34,429 nt of DNA from a virus. The notes under the pieces were generated by a model. It was not told the origin of the DNA. It did not search any database and saw only the letters and a program-made list of their open reading frames with translations. Made by a program: the position numbers and the translations under genes. The number at the start of each line of letters is the position of its first letter. The stretch's first letter is position 1. The stretch covers positions 1-34,429 of the IMG/VR virus record IMGVR_UViG_3300031707_000094; one strand, written 5' to 3'. Below are positions 22,201 through 29,755 of this stretch, piece after piece.

Positions 22201-23891
22201 TCGGCCTCTGTCTTGACCGAGACCTGCGGCAGTACGATAAACCGGCTGCCGCCGACCGCCCGTTTCCACGCCTTCAGGTACTCGAGTCGGTCAACGAACG
22301 GTTCGGTGTGAACGTCAACGTCGTTGAAATACAACACATCGTACATGAACACGTAGAAGTCAGCCTTCACGTTACCGGCCAACGCCGACAGAACGTCCGG
22401 CCGGGCCAGAAACTTGCCACCGGCCTTGGCACAGAGTTCACCCTCTACGATGTAGGTCGTGTCTGCGTTCTTGAGTTGGTCAACCAGGTCAGGTACCTGC
22501 TTTGAGCGATCCTCCTGAGCGTCTTCCAGATAGATCAGCGGGTCCTTCCCCGGTGCCCCGTGAAACATCGCACGTAGTCCGTCGACCTTGGGTGACACAA
22601 GCAGAGAACCTTGCTCGGTGACCTTCTTTTCGCCCCAGTCCTTCCACAACTCAGTCACGTCCTTGAAGTCAGTGTACCCCAGCATTGTCGGCTTCTGTGC
22701 CTGGTACCGTGTATAGGGTTTGAGCGTGATCTTTGTAAACGGCGCCTCAGGTGGTTCCTCTGGTCGCGCCAACCGGGCCAGCGCCGCTGAACGCATCTGA
22801 AACGTGTCGCCGTCATGCGCAACTTCGCCGAACGGAATACGTTCGCCAGCCTTAAGTGCCGCGAGTACCGTCCGTCCTGCACCCACAAATACCAGTCGCT
22901 TAACTTCATGCCGCTTAGCAAACTCGGCGATAGTCAGTAGAGCCATGTGTCCACCGTCTGCAAACCGAGTTGTTCGATTCCAGGCCATCGCCCCTGCGAA
23001 CATGAGGTCCGCACCATCGGCTATACCCGGAAACTCGAGGAACCGCGGAGCCCACACGACCTTGCGGTTAGCGGCCGTAACAACGTAGGCGTAAGTCTCG
23101 TGTGCCTTGTGCCGCACCGCCCGAGGTTCAATTGACACGTCGCCAGAGTAGAAGAAACTCACGACCGGAGCCGCGTTGTGCCCCTCTGCGGTATCACGGA
23201 TCTCGCGCATTCCGATATGCTGCGGGTCCGTCACGAGCCAGGCGTCAATGTCACCCGTAGGCGCACCGTTATCAAGCATCACGCGCCGGCCACCACACTC
23301 CACCAGTAGTCCAGGATGCTGCGTCGTGCCCATGAGCGTAAAGCGCAGTCCACCAGAGGCCTTGATCAGTTCAACCTCACCGTCACTCACGCGCAACACC
23401 AGGTCGAACAGCGGCATGTAAGGTCCGTCATGCGGTCCCTGTGGATTGAACAACAGATGCAGATCCTTGCCGGTCTTGTTTGGATCCAGCATTCGCCTGA
23501 CCAACAGGTACAGGTTCTCGCGCCAGTACTTCGGTTGGTCAACGTCGTCGCGGATCAGCACATCAAGGTCATGCGCCTCATCCAACCCCAGGCGCGTCGC
23601 ACTACCTACGACTGATACGTAGTCCGGTACGAGGACCAGATCGCGTTCCTTAAAGTTAGGCGCTGGATACTGAGGTTGACCCGCCTCGATCGGCGTCTGG
23701 TGTTTCATCCCGCGCCGTGTCATCTCGGCCGCAATCCAATCATGTGCCGTCACAATGGCCTCTACCGCGCGCCCGTTCGACACCGCGTCTGTGTAGGCCT
23801 CGTGAGTCTGTCGATGCAACGCCAATAGTTCAACCGGAAAGAGACGTCGCAATTGACGCGGCGTAATACTCGCTAGATCAAGTGTTGCCAT
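19281..23891 (-). CDS. 1536-residue fusion: nucleotidyltransferase-like, DNA ligase, UDG-like, LigD phosphoesterase-like and XkdF-type protease
   Basis: Order by residue. 85-170: nucleotidyltransferase signature VVGSATR, DLDVLI (108-110), LFDLV (163). 180-365: degenerate metallo-beta-lactamase-like region. 400-700: ATP-dependent DNA ligase with SPKVDGLR (nucleophile Lys435), IVEGEL, VFMYDV, VEGIVTR, VELKVV, then an OB-like domain ([15 protein letters not shown]). 748-890: family-4-like uracil-DNA glycosylase, [17 protein letters not shown] and TYHPSALLR. 920-1125: LigD-type 3'-phosphoesterase, RYVYQHH and LHGDARFE (His964, Asp966, Arg968). 1172-1372: a second metallo-beta-lactamase-like region related to the first. 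1397-1533: XkdF-type assembly protease, [11 protein letters not shown], His1457, Ser1524 in GYSMGG. It lies in the virion module at the place of an assembly protease. The individual domains are firm to moderate; the joint function is inference. Confidence 0.85.
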   Translation of the reverse strand: MATLDLASITPRQLRRLFPVELLALHRQTHEAYTDAVSNGRAVEAIVTAHDWIAAEMTRRGMKHQTPIEAGQPQYPAPNFKERDLVLVPDYVSVVGSATRLGLDEAHDLDVLIRDDVDQPKYWRENLYLLVRRMLDPNKTGKDLHLLFNPQGPHDGPYMPLFDLVLRVSDGEVELIKASGGLRFTLMGTTQHPGLLVECGGRRVMLDNGAPTGDIDAWLVTDPQHIGMREIRDTAEGHNAAPVVSFFYSGDVSIEPRAVRHKAHETYAYVVTAANRKVVWAPRFLEFPGIADGADLMFAGAMAWNRTTRFADGGHMALLTIAEFAKRHEVKRLVFVGAGRTVLAALKAGERIPFGEVAHDGDTFQMRSAALARLARPEEPPEAPFTKITLKPYTRYQAQKPTMLGYTDFKDVTELWKDWGEKKVTEQGSLLVSPKVDGLRAMFHGAPGKDPLIYLEDAQEDRSKQVPDLVDQLKNADTTYIVEGELCAKAGGKFLARPDVLSALAGNVKADFYVFMYDVLYFNDVDVHTEPFVDRLEYLKAWKRAVGGSRFIVLPQVSVKTEAELFAATKKALAFPGPAVEGIVTRTLSMPYTFGATDDYAKSKIYVELKVVVIKPIPVTNGWVYECGLSVPLDSPLAGLMELDGDGVFPLGKTFVSKEKLAEIGDTLNVGIEELLLYPDGTAAWGKPTPLGPDKSRGPYTLTQAISLCRRFGVLKEMLKKDDDDNEPDEARMSVAGGSKPVLPYGPNDAALAIVGDGPGRIERQEGRPLVGPSGIFLRKVLTGMGVDPEQVWWANVYDGSGEGTLEERGTLMLRQLDKLPHLKAVLAISAIAAGALTGEILPSIDEWRGKDYKTPGGTPIVVTYHPSALLRSGQKQSQFYGKFHGDVADAVKLAGISKLSPVHAAASNDDETNGETYWRAGWFDALPSDGSGRYVYQHHWRGLGADEAKLLEADLLNTDHSLHGDARFEGDDALFGFTVFLGKVTDNKGLPNHDRLIDWNPDDNLQGTWKLAQPKGWLDVGVGKPYSSAPAEVGATSQKWARFFAQTTGHYRLGCAREHMLELFMQDGKLKGRLVIMFAPMGGGQRVWLVDRPTGTVPYAAAHKLADVIKELRGKDQKYLVWGDETHGPYFITLADHGDDLLAALDIKDVDQWAVLDDMVGKGRRTTKAAGMKLTLLGVGAEDSPKYKPAGLLVECGDVRVMFDGGKNSIGKSEPDGALDAWLWTDSGDEQTATRRAMAKAHGTVGRNSSFRKGGLAITMEPTKHTGHKTFGYVIDDGKTQVVWAPEFFEFPAWAKDAYIMFADAASWGQPIHFAGGVGGHMNVLQVSQKAKAAGVERLIFAHIGRPTIDALKAGEKVDFGEFGSDGQTLSNKAEDQPKLLAWTDVDAKIDGEFFTKFVKATDEKRYTFGILYKATDDQLKDPEFDAHNEAVTADTLQNSQWNYVRSNDRNIYLQHGLVTGSMTTIGEWVDIVSWPFETKIDMDLPTGEHVTHVIPANSVFMGVVWNDLGWRLVKEGKIRGYSMGGWARRKAFPV

Positions 23892-23894
23892 CTG

Positions 23895-24416
23895 CTACAC
23901 CCTCTCAGAAATAGCGACCTCGTCAAAGGTCACGGCATAACTCGTGCTGGCTGACTCGCCGTAGATTCCAGCACGGCCCTGTGACAACGACTGCTCAGTG
24001 TCCTCAATGGCCGTAACCAGAACCCACACTCCACCAACCCACTCCTCGACCGAAAGTTGATATTCATCAACGCGAAAGCGCGTCCTAATGTAGGAGTAGT
24101 ATGACTGTGCCGAGACGATAGTCGCGAGCGTCGTAATGGCCCCGTTAACTACCTTCTGAACGTAGTAGGTTCGCGGACCGTAGACTCGCAATCGGTAGCA
24201 GTTAAGCGCTGTTGGGTCAGAACGCAATACTAATCCGCCGCGCGTATTGGTATCAACCCCCATAAGCAACGAGGCCACGACCTCGGAATTGGCCAGATCG
24301 CTACGTCCGGTCCACAACATCAGTTTTGAACCAGACAATCGACATCGTTTCGAACCGCCTTCGTCAACGATCGCCTGCCCCCCACTGCCGGTAATTGTCC
24401 AGTCTGTCTTAGCCAT
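23895..24416 (-). CDS. Lectin-like (LamG/concanavalin-fold) virion protein
   Basis: 173 residues. The strand pattern and motifs (NTRGGLVLRSDPTALNCYRL, then YIRTRFRVDEYQLSVEEW, QGRAGIYGES and YAVTFDEVAI) match the jelly-roll domain that binds glycans in many secreted proteins. It stops three bases before the start of the 1536-residue protein. It may decorate the capsid or tail and bind host surface sugars. Ribosome-binding site weak (GGTAGGCG). Confidence 0.65.
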   Translation of the reverse strand: MAKTDWTITGSGGQAIVDEGGSKRCRLSGSKLMLWTGRSDLANSEVVASLLMGVDTNTRGGLVLRSDPTALNCYRLRVYGPRTYYVQKVVNGAITTLATIVSAQSYYSYIRTRFRVDEYQLSVEEWVGGVWVLVTAIEDTEQSLSQGRAGIYGESASTSYAVTFDEVAISERV

Positions 24417-24419
24417 CGC

Positions 24420-24845
24420 CTACCACACTCCCTCAAATCCCTCTGCAAACAACGGACTGAACGGGTGATCAACAAACCATCCCGTTTCAAATCCTTCTGC
24501 AACTAATCGGGCATCGAACTCCCGTAGACTGTACCACCCGATCTCAAAACCATCAACAGCAAGTTGTGCCCAGCCCTCAATCGCCAGCGGCCAACCTACG
24601 TCGAAGCCCTCAGTCATGAGCGGATCAAACCCCAAAGCAGTGAACCAGTCAGTTTCAAAGTCCTCTGTGAACAGGGCAGGATCGGGGGGGGGGGGCATTG
24701 GGACCTGCCACCCGTACTTCGCGAAGTACCACTTATCCTCCGCCAACGTATAGAGTTCGTGTCTTCGTTCCTCATCGTTGAAGCCGAGAAGATCCTCGCC
24801 TGGACTCACCGGTCGCGTGGCATTCGTCCACACACGTATCGTCAT
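24420..24845 (-). CDS. Virion-module protein with EGF(D/E)-x-G-W repeats
   Basis: 141 residues from ATG 24845. After a 45-residue N-terminal part and a proline run (MPPPPDP, encoded by twelve consecutive C), five repeats of about 20-22 residues follow: EDFETDW, EGFDVGW, DGFEIGW, EGFETGW, EGFEGVW. Each begins with an acidic-Gly-Phe core and ends in Trp. The spacing suggests a rod of short beta repeats, perhaps binding a partner virion protein. The C-tract could slip and change the frame. Family not firmly recognised. Confidence 0.65.
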   Translation of the reverse strand: MTIRVWTNATRPVSPGEDLLGFNDEERRHELYTLAEDKWYFAKYGWQVPMPPPPDPALFTEDFETDWFTALGFDPLMTEGFDVGWPLAIEGWAQLAVDGFEIGWYSLREFDARLVAEGFETGWFVDHPFSPLFAEGFEGVW

Positions 24846-24872
24846 ATCACAAGCCTTTGGGGTTAGAACTTC

Positions 24873-25532
24873 TTACCACTGAGGTTCTGCCACCGCAGAC
24901 TGAAGTGGCTCACGCCTTGCCCACGGTCCGGCGTCGGCCGGCAGCCGTGGTACTTCATACCGCTCACACAACTTCTGTTCTACCCATGCCAGGTCAGTTC
25001 GAAATTGAAGTTCCGCCGACATGCCGTACAGGAACTCGTCAGGCATAGGCAGGTCATGGCGGCACTTGGTCTGGCCACCACAAAGACGTCGCAATACCCA
25101 GCAGTCCTGCCGAAGTCCAGAGTACACGCCATACTCATCGTGCCCACAAGGAGGCCGCACCCAGACCCGTTCGTCTACCCTGAGCGCCAGGATCTTCACG
25201 TGTTCGGCCCGCAGGACGCCGTCAGCGTGTTCGACTACCTTGCCGCTGACATCAAGTGCACCGACCACCAGGAGCATAACCCAAGGCCAGCCACCATGCG
25301 AACGCATAGTCTTCAGAAACAGCGGTTGCATGTACGGCAGCGGGTAGTCACCGTTGACTACGTGAATGCCGTGCAGTTGACTCAGGCGATTCACGTTTAG
25401 ATCATCTTCGGGCGGTTGATCAGCTGTTAGTTCGGGACCGTCCCAGAAAGTCGATTGATACGACGATTGAAGGATCGGCAGTCTGGTCTCGGGCACGATC
25501 CGTACACGCCACTCTCTGAAAACTATCTGCAT
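24873..25532 (-). CDS. Hypothetical 219-residue virion-module protein
   Basis: ATG 25532 after GAGGTTGGG. Mixed alpha-beta sequence (VFREWRVRIVPETRLPI; WPWVMLLVVGALDVSG; HVKILALRVDERVWVRPPCG), with several Cys in the second half (DCWVLRRLCGGQTKC). It lies between four tiny genes and the repeat protein, so a structural or assembly role is likely. No named family can be assigned. Confidence 0.6.
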   Translation of the reverse strand: MQIVFREWRVRIVPETRLPILQSSYQSTFWDGPELTADQPPEDDLNVNRLSQLHGIHVVNGDYPLPYMQPLFLKTMRSHGGWPWVMLLVVGALDVSGKVVEHADGVLRAEHVKILALRVDERVWVRPPCGHDEYGVYSGLRQDCWVLRRLCGGQTKCRHDLPMPDEFLYGMSAELQFRTDLAWVEQKLCERYEVPRLPADAGPWARREPLQSAVAEPQW

Positions 25533-25539
25533 CCCAACC

Positions 25540-25701
25540 TCAACTGAACAACGCCAGCAACGCGATCGCCAACGCAGACAGTCCCACGACCGCGCCGGCC
25601 ACCGTTCCCACGGTATTCCAGATGACCATCGAACGTGTCCAGCCGGTCATCTGCGCCGCTGTTAACAGTTCAAGCAGGCGCTCATCGCCTTCGGTCGTCA
25701 A
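25540..25701 (-). CDS. Small membrane protein (53 residues, TTG start)
   Basis: Found by reading the gap. TTG 25701 has AGGAGG six bases upstream. Sequence TTEGDERLLELLTAAQMTGW leads into one membrane segment (VGTVAGAVVGLSALAIALLA) that runs to the C-terminus. Size and topology resemble small holins or inner-membrane virion proteins. Overlaps the end of 25682-25843. Confidence 0.55.
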   Translation of the reverse strand: MTTEGDERLLELLTAAQMTGWTRSMVIWNTVGTVAGAVVGLSALAIALLALFS

Positions 25702-25843
25702 CTACCGCCTCCTGCTTTCGCCGCGCCTGCTCGGCGCGTCTCTGTCCGAGCCGATCAAGCAAGATACAAGACTTTCCGTCTGTCCGCATCTTGCGTCGGT
25801 TGGCGAGCCGGCGTTCGCGTTTCTCGCCTCTGGTATCGCTCAC
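25682..25843 (-). CDS. Small basic protein (53 residues)
   Basis: GTG 25843 overlaps the preceding stop as GTGA; TGA at 25682. Sequence MSDTRGEKRERRLANRRKMR, then LLDRLGQRRAEQARRKQEAV: one long Arg-rich helix. It could bind DNA or a head protein. Coupled on both sides by overlaps, which supports a real gene despite its small size. Confidence 0.5.
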   Translation of the reverse strand: MSDTRGEKRERRLANRRKMRTDGKSCILLDRLGQRRAEQARRKQEAVVDDRRR

Positions 25844-26010
25844 GCCGGCGCCTTCTCTCGTGTGTCTTCCCGTACAGGCCGTGGCAAAACAACAGGACGC
25901 ACAGGCACCTCAACCGGCACAATGAAAGGATTGCCGTGCCGCTGTGGTTCCTGTGTCGTACGTTTGACGGGCGCCCGCGTGCCGTCTGTTAGAGATCCCA
26001 CTGAGTACAT
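25840..26010 (-). CDS. Small Pro/Val-rich protein (56 residues)
   Basis: ATG 26010 with GGAGAAG eight bases upstream, five bases after the previous stop. Sequence MYSVGSLTDGTRAPVKRTTQ, then FIVPVEVPVRPVVLPRPV, an extended Pro-Val tract. An ATG at 26127 in the same frame is rejected because it would overlap 26015-26167, which has the better ribosome-binding site. Function unknown. Confidence 0.5.
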   Translation of the reverse strand: MYSVGSLTDGTRAPVKRTTQEPQRHGNPFIVPVEVPVRPVVLPRPVREDTREKAPA

Positions 26011-26014
26011 TGTA

Positions 26015-26167
26015 TCATCTTCTCCGTCCGGCGGTTCGCTGTGCGCCTCTTCGTGCGCGGCGCCTCGCTTTAACTGGCGGCGTAGTCTTATGCGCCGCAT
26101 GATCCTCGACAAACGCCTTCCAAGCATCTCGAATGACCTTAGGTGAGGGCCTGTATTCTACGGCCAT
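26015..26167 (-). CDS. Small basic protein (50 residues)
   Basis: ATG 26167 with AGGAG eight bases upstream, placed 11 bases after the stop of the head-morphogenesis gene. MAVEYRPSPKVIRDAWKAFV is followed by an Arg-rich tail (KARRRARRGAQRTAGRRR). The tail is protamine-like and suggests binding to DNA or RNA in the head. Probable gene, function unknown. Confidence 0.5.
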   Translation of the reverse strand: MAVEYRPSPKVIRDAWKAFVEDHAAHKTTPPVKARRRARRGAQRTAGRRR

Positions 26168-26178
26168 GCTGACGTCTC

Positions 26179-27798
26179 CTATTCGACCGCTGACGGCACT
26201 GTAAAAACATCTACCTGTTTTAAGGTGATCTTGGTTACCATAAACGGTAGATCAGCCCATCGAGAAACCTGTTCGCTCGACACCACTTCAAATTGACCGC
26301 TCAAGATGACCTCGTGTTCCCATATCGTTTGAGAAGCCGCAGAAATTGGTAGTCCTCGATGAGCCTCAACTACATATTCCACGCCACCTGCCAAATTAGG
26401 ATTGGCTCTGAGCGCGTCTAGTTCCGGCAAAAACCCACCGGCATGTCCCTCTGAGTACGAAGCCGAACCAAGAGGAATATCAATGGTTTCTCCCACAACG
26501 TGTTTCGCTACAAAAGACTTTTCAACCTCTGCGGTGGGAAACTCCAGGCCCCGATAAACGGGTTCTGTTTGAAGAGGCTGTTTGCTAATCGTGTTTAGAA
26601 GTATCCGCGCACGATCTGCATACTCCTTATCAAACTCTGGTTGGCCTTGAAGTATGTGAGTAGCCATGTCCCGAGTTCTTCCAGCACCATCCATGTGCTG
26701 AGCGTATGCTCCAATCGCGTCCAACATATCGCGGCCCTCTGGAGTCTGACTCAATGTTTGTCTGGTCGCCGCATTGATCTGCTCTGCCACAGCCTCTGTA
26801 CTATTGTAGAGCTGGTTACTCGCATCTGTCAGCAACATTCCCTGTGGATCCACCAAGCCCATCTCAGGAATTGACACCGAGCTCGGTGGCGGTAACCAAC
26901 CCTGAGTATTAGCTCCAACGTCGCATCGGCAGTTAGGATGAAACGGCGGCATCGGCCCGGTCCGAAAGCCCGTCGCAATATCTACCCAGCCCTCTGCCGC
27001 GGCGTCCATACAAGTATCGCATACCGGGTTAATGCTCGCTGCTGGCGACCCTGCGGCCGTCAGTAACCGATACTCATCGATGCCATTTTGTTTCATGGTG
27101 TTCAACGCCGTCTCACCGTAGGCCCGGGCAGTCTCAGTACGTGCGATCTGCTCAGCCTTCCATGATGCGACGTCACCCAGTTGATCTTTTACCTGCCCGG
27201 CCGCCTGCGCGATCGTCATCGGATTACGCGGGTCGGTTGCGTTGACCAACATACCGGCCACGTCCTGCGCGTGGGTTCCGGCAACGTTGCCAAGCATAGC
27301 CTCAGAGTCACTAACAAGACCAGGATACAGTTCTCGCCACATGGCCTCGGTGTCGGTCCACACTACCTGCGTTAGACCAAGGTCCCCAGCCGCGGCTAGC
27401 GAACCAGCCTGCGCCGCCCCAGCCAACGCTGCCTTGAGTTCCTCTGGTGACACGTCCATGGCGTCAGCAACCATTGGACCTAGGATGGCGTTGACCTGCG
27501 CCGAAAGATCGGTATAACTGGCCTTCGCCATACTGGCCGGCGTCGCGCCCTGCGCCGCCCACAACTGTCGAGCCACCACCACGAGTCCCGAGATCTTGAG
27601 CGAATCATCCATGTGCGCAATGAACTTCTTAGCCGCGGCCTGAACCCGTAGTTCAGTTGTACGCCGCCGCAACGCTTGAGTCTCCCAACTCACGTGCGAT
27701 GTTCGAGAGGCCTTCCAGAGCCACTGAAGATGCTGGTGTAGTTTGAACACCTGCGCCCTCAGTTGCTTGCGCCTAGTGGGAGTGATCTGTATCGTCAC
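26179..27798 (-). CDS. Phage Mu gpF / SPP1 gp7-like head morphogenesis protein fused to ADP-ribosyltransferase
   Basis: 539 residues from GTG 27798 (GAGGAAC nine bases upstream). Residues 200-295 hold the minor head protein signature: IARTETARAYGETAL, CDTC at 260-263 and PPFHPNCRC at 284-292. Residues 400-530 read as an R-S-E class mono-ADP-ribosyltransferase: Arg416 in VYRGLEF, SASYS at 445-449, and the E-x-E pair EHE at 494-496. Portal-associated ejected proteins with such toxin-like domains are known in other phages. They are thought to enter the host with the DNA and modify host enzymes. It overlaps the portal gene end by 26 bases, and four tiny genes follow. Confidence 0.85.
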   Translation of the reverse strand: MTIQITPTRRKQLRAQVFKLHQHLQWLWKASRTSHVSWETQALRRRTTELRVQAAAKKFIAHMDDSLKISGLVVVARQLWAAQGATPASMAKASYTDLSAQVNAILGPMVADAMDVSPEELKAALAGAAQAGSLAAAGDLGLTQVVWTDTEAMWRELYPGLVSDSEAMLGNVAGTHAQDVAGMLVNATDPRNPMTIAQAAGQVKDQLGDVASWKAEQIARTETARAYGETALNTMKQNGIDEYRLLTAAGSPAASINPVCDTCMDAAAEGWVDIATGFRTGPMPPFHPNCRCDVGANTQGWLPPPSSVSIPEMGLVDPQGMLLTDASNQLYNSTEAVAEQINAATRQTLSQTPEGRDMLDAIGAYAQHMDGAGRTRDMATHILQGQPEFDKEYADRARILLNTISKQPLQTEPVYRGLEFPTAEVEKSFVAKHVVGETIDIPLGSASYSEGHAGGFLPELDALRANPNLAGGVEYVVEAHRGLPISAASQTIWEHEVILSGQFEVVSSEQVSRWADLPFMVTKITLKQVDVFTVPSAVE

Positions 27799-29293
27799 GC
27801 GCCATCAGTTCCTCAACGTCTGTACTCAAGGCCTGCATGAGTTCATCTGCGGCCTCGAGTCGCTTGATGATTTCCTCCTCCATGTGTAGGCCCAACGGAT
27901 GGTCTACCGTCGCAGCCGCCACAACAGGGGCGCCTCCGAACTGCGCCAAGAACTCAGCAAGCGTGACATCAAGTCCGTCGCGATCTCCTAGACCCAACCG
28001 AGAACGCCCCTCATTCAGTGTAATGAGGTTAGACTTAACCTGGATTGTAATCACGTTGGTGTCCATGAGTTCGTCTGACAGGTCCAAAGACTCAAGCGTG
28101 GCTTCCCACTGAAGGTCGGTACTAGCGGGTAGTCCCTTGGCCTTCGGATACTCCACCGCCAAGAACTTGTTCAGCCGGTCACACAGGACAGTTTGTCCCG
28201 GGGAGACCACGCCGTTCTTGTAAGCGAAGATGATGTCGGCTGTCACGCTGCCTCCCAGCGAACCACGGGTTACATAGCCCAACCTGTCGGGCGGCATTCG
28301 ATGCGCGATGAGAATGTTACGGTCAGTCAATTCTAGCAGACGCGTAAAGTGCAGATCATTCTGGGGCAGGGTCATGCGTTCCACGGTCACGTTCACGCCA
28401 GCGCCGGCGATAGGCAGGATCAAGTTACGGTGCGGATCCGCGCCAGCCGCATGCTGGGTCTTGAGTTCCTCGGTCAGGTTATTGGCCAGTTGTTCAAGCT
28501 TATCTTCGTCAACGCCGCTGATCACGATCAAGTGACGCGGTTCCCGAGCGTTGCTGAAGAACTTAACGTTGTAATCACGGGCCGCAAGGGCCAGTGCGAT
28601 GTGTCCCAACGCTGCAATGTAGGCCGGGATCCCGTACCACGTCGACCGCCGAGACGGCTTGCGGAAGACAAGAAACTCATTGGCAAGTTTATCGAACCCG
28701 ACGCCTTGCCAAGCCATGCGCCCGTCGCTAGCCAAGATTTGTTCCTCGAAGGTGTTCCACCGCTTGAACCAGATGAACCTGCCGCCACGCATCTGGAGAA
28801 ACCGCTTGTTATCTTCATGCGCCCTAACGGTGTGCGCCGGTACGTGCCACATCTTGCGCACAATACCGCTGGGGTCACGTCCAACCTCAAGAATTCCCCA
28901 GCCAACTGTCTCGTAGTCCAGCCACATGGCCTCGAGGATCTCAATGAACGTGGCGTCACACGCCAATCCCTCCAGCCAGGCCTGCATCTCGTCTTTGTAC
29001 ACCTCGTTGGCTTCCTCAATCAGAGGATTCCATTCGACCCCTGACGCGATAACATCAACAGCCTTCTGTTCCAAGGCCGCCGCATGTATCGGGTGTGACT
29101 CGGACAACAACACGAGTTGTTCCAGCGAGTAAGGAGGCATCCTGACCAGAGTGCCGTACGTCGCCATGCCCGTGAACGGGTCTTCAGTCAGCTGCTTAGA
29201 CCGCACCTCGTCGTTGGGATCTACGAAGGCCTTGGCCTCAGACCCCCACCAGACGGCCTTGATAAGACGCTTGGGCTCCTCTTCGTCTGCCAT
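27773..29293 (-). CDS. Portal protein
   Basis: 506 residues from ATG 29293, two bases after the preceding stop. The pattern is that of a phage portal (SPP1/DUF935-like): acidic start, GILEVGRDPSG, LANEFLVFRKPSRRS, YGIPAYIAALGHIALA, then HRMPPDRLGYVTRGSLGGS (wing and stem region), and a C-terminal acidic coiled helix (EEIIKRLEAADELMQALS). It forms the dodecameric DNA gate in the head vertex. Immediately followed by the Mu-gpF-like gene, the normal order. Confidence 0.85.
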   Translation of the reverse strand: MADEEEPKRLIKAVWWGSEAKAFVDPNDEVRSKQLTEDPFTGMATYGTLVRMPPYSLEQLVLLSESHPIHAAALEQKAVDVIASGVEWNPLIEEANEVYKDEMQAWLEGLACDATFIEILEAMWLDYETVGWGILEVGRDPSGIVRKMWHVPAHTVRAHEDNKRFLQMRGGRFIWFKRWNTFEEQILASDGRMAWQGVGFDKLANEFLVFRKPSRRSTWYGIPAYIAALGHIALALAARDYNVKFFSNAREPRHLIVISGVDEDKLEQLANNLTEELKTQHAAGADPHRNLILPIAGAGVNVTVERMTLPQNDLHFTRLLELTDRNILIAHRMPPDRLGYVTRGSLGGSVTADIIFAYKNGVVSPGQTVLCDRLNKFLAVEYPKAKGLPASTDLQWEATLESLDLSDELMDTNVITIQVKSNLITLNEGRSRLGLGDRDGLDVTLAEFLAQFGGAPVVAAATVDHPLGLHMEEEIIKRLEAADELMQALSTDVEELMARDDTDHSH

Positions 29294-29295
29294 CT

Positions 29296-29697
29296 TTACA
29301 ACTCCAGTTCTACTCTCATGTTGTATGCCGCCGCGGCAATCCACGCGATGAGTCTAACCTCATCCCGACCGAACAAGTCGGCAGAGGCCCCTGTACGACT
29401 CACGTCGTACGTCGCCAAGGGATGACACCGCATCACGCCCGCCGGTCCGTCAATATCAGCGTCAATGAAGACCCGAAAGTCACCCTCATCGGCCTGCCGC
29501 CATCCCACGTGCCAGTGTATCACAGTTAACAACCCGCGGTTAACCTGCCGTCTAGCACGCTTAACCAGGCCCTCAACGTGCCTAACAACAGGATAAATGA
29601 CGCCCTGCCCGGCTGCCAACCCTAGTTTAACCTCGCGCCTAGAGCGGCCGTCCCGGGTTTTGGTCCACTGACCTACGCATTTGCCCACAGATGCCAT
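29296..29697 (-). CDS. Hypothetical 133-residue protein before the portal
   Basis: Candidate start ATG 29697; its ribosome-binding site is poor, and the reading frame follows directly from the 49-bp repeat region. N-terminus basic (KTRDGRSRREVKLGLAAGQG), middle VIYPVVRHVEGLVKRARRQV, later FRVFIDADIDGPAGVMRCH and a helical end (EVRLIAWIAAAAYNMRVELE). A tail-completion or head-closure role (HK97 gp10 type) is conceivable from size. Family not proven. Confidence 0.55.
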   Translation of the reverse strand: MASVGKCVGQWTKTRDGRSRREVKLGLAAGQGVIYPVVRHVEGLVKRARRQVNRGLLTVIHWHVGWRQADEGDFRVFIDADIDGPAGVMRCHPLATYDVSRTGASADLFGRDEVRLIAWIAAAAYNMRVELEL

Positions 29698-29755
29698 GCC
29701 GCTTTTACTGTACCCGCACGCCTCGGCGAGCCACGCCCGCGCCGTCCATATTCAA

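Noticed and set aside
25840-26127. Longer 95-residue version of 25840-26010
   Set aside because: It overlaps the better-supported 26015-26167 gene; ATG 26010 has a proper ribosome-binding site.
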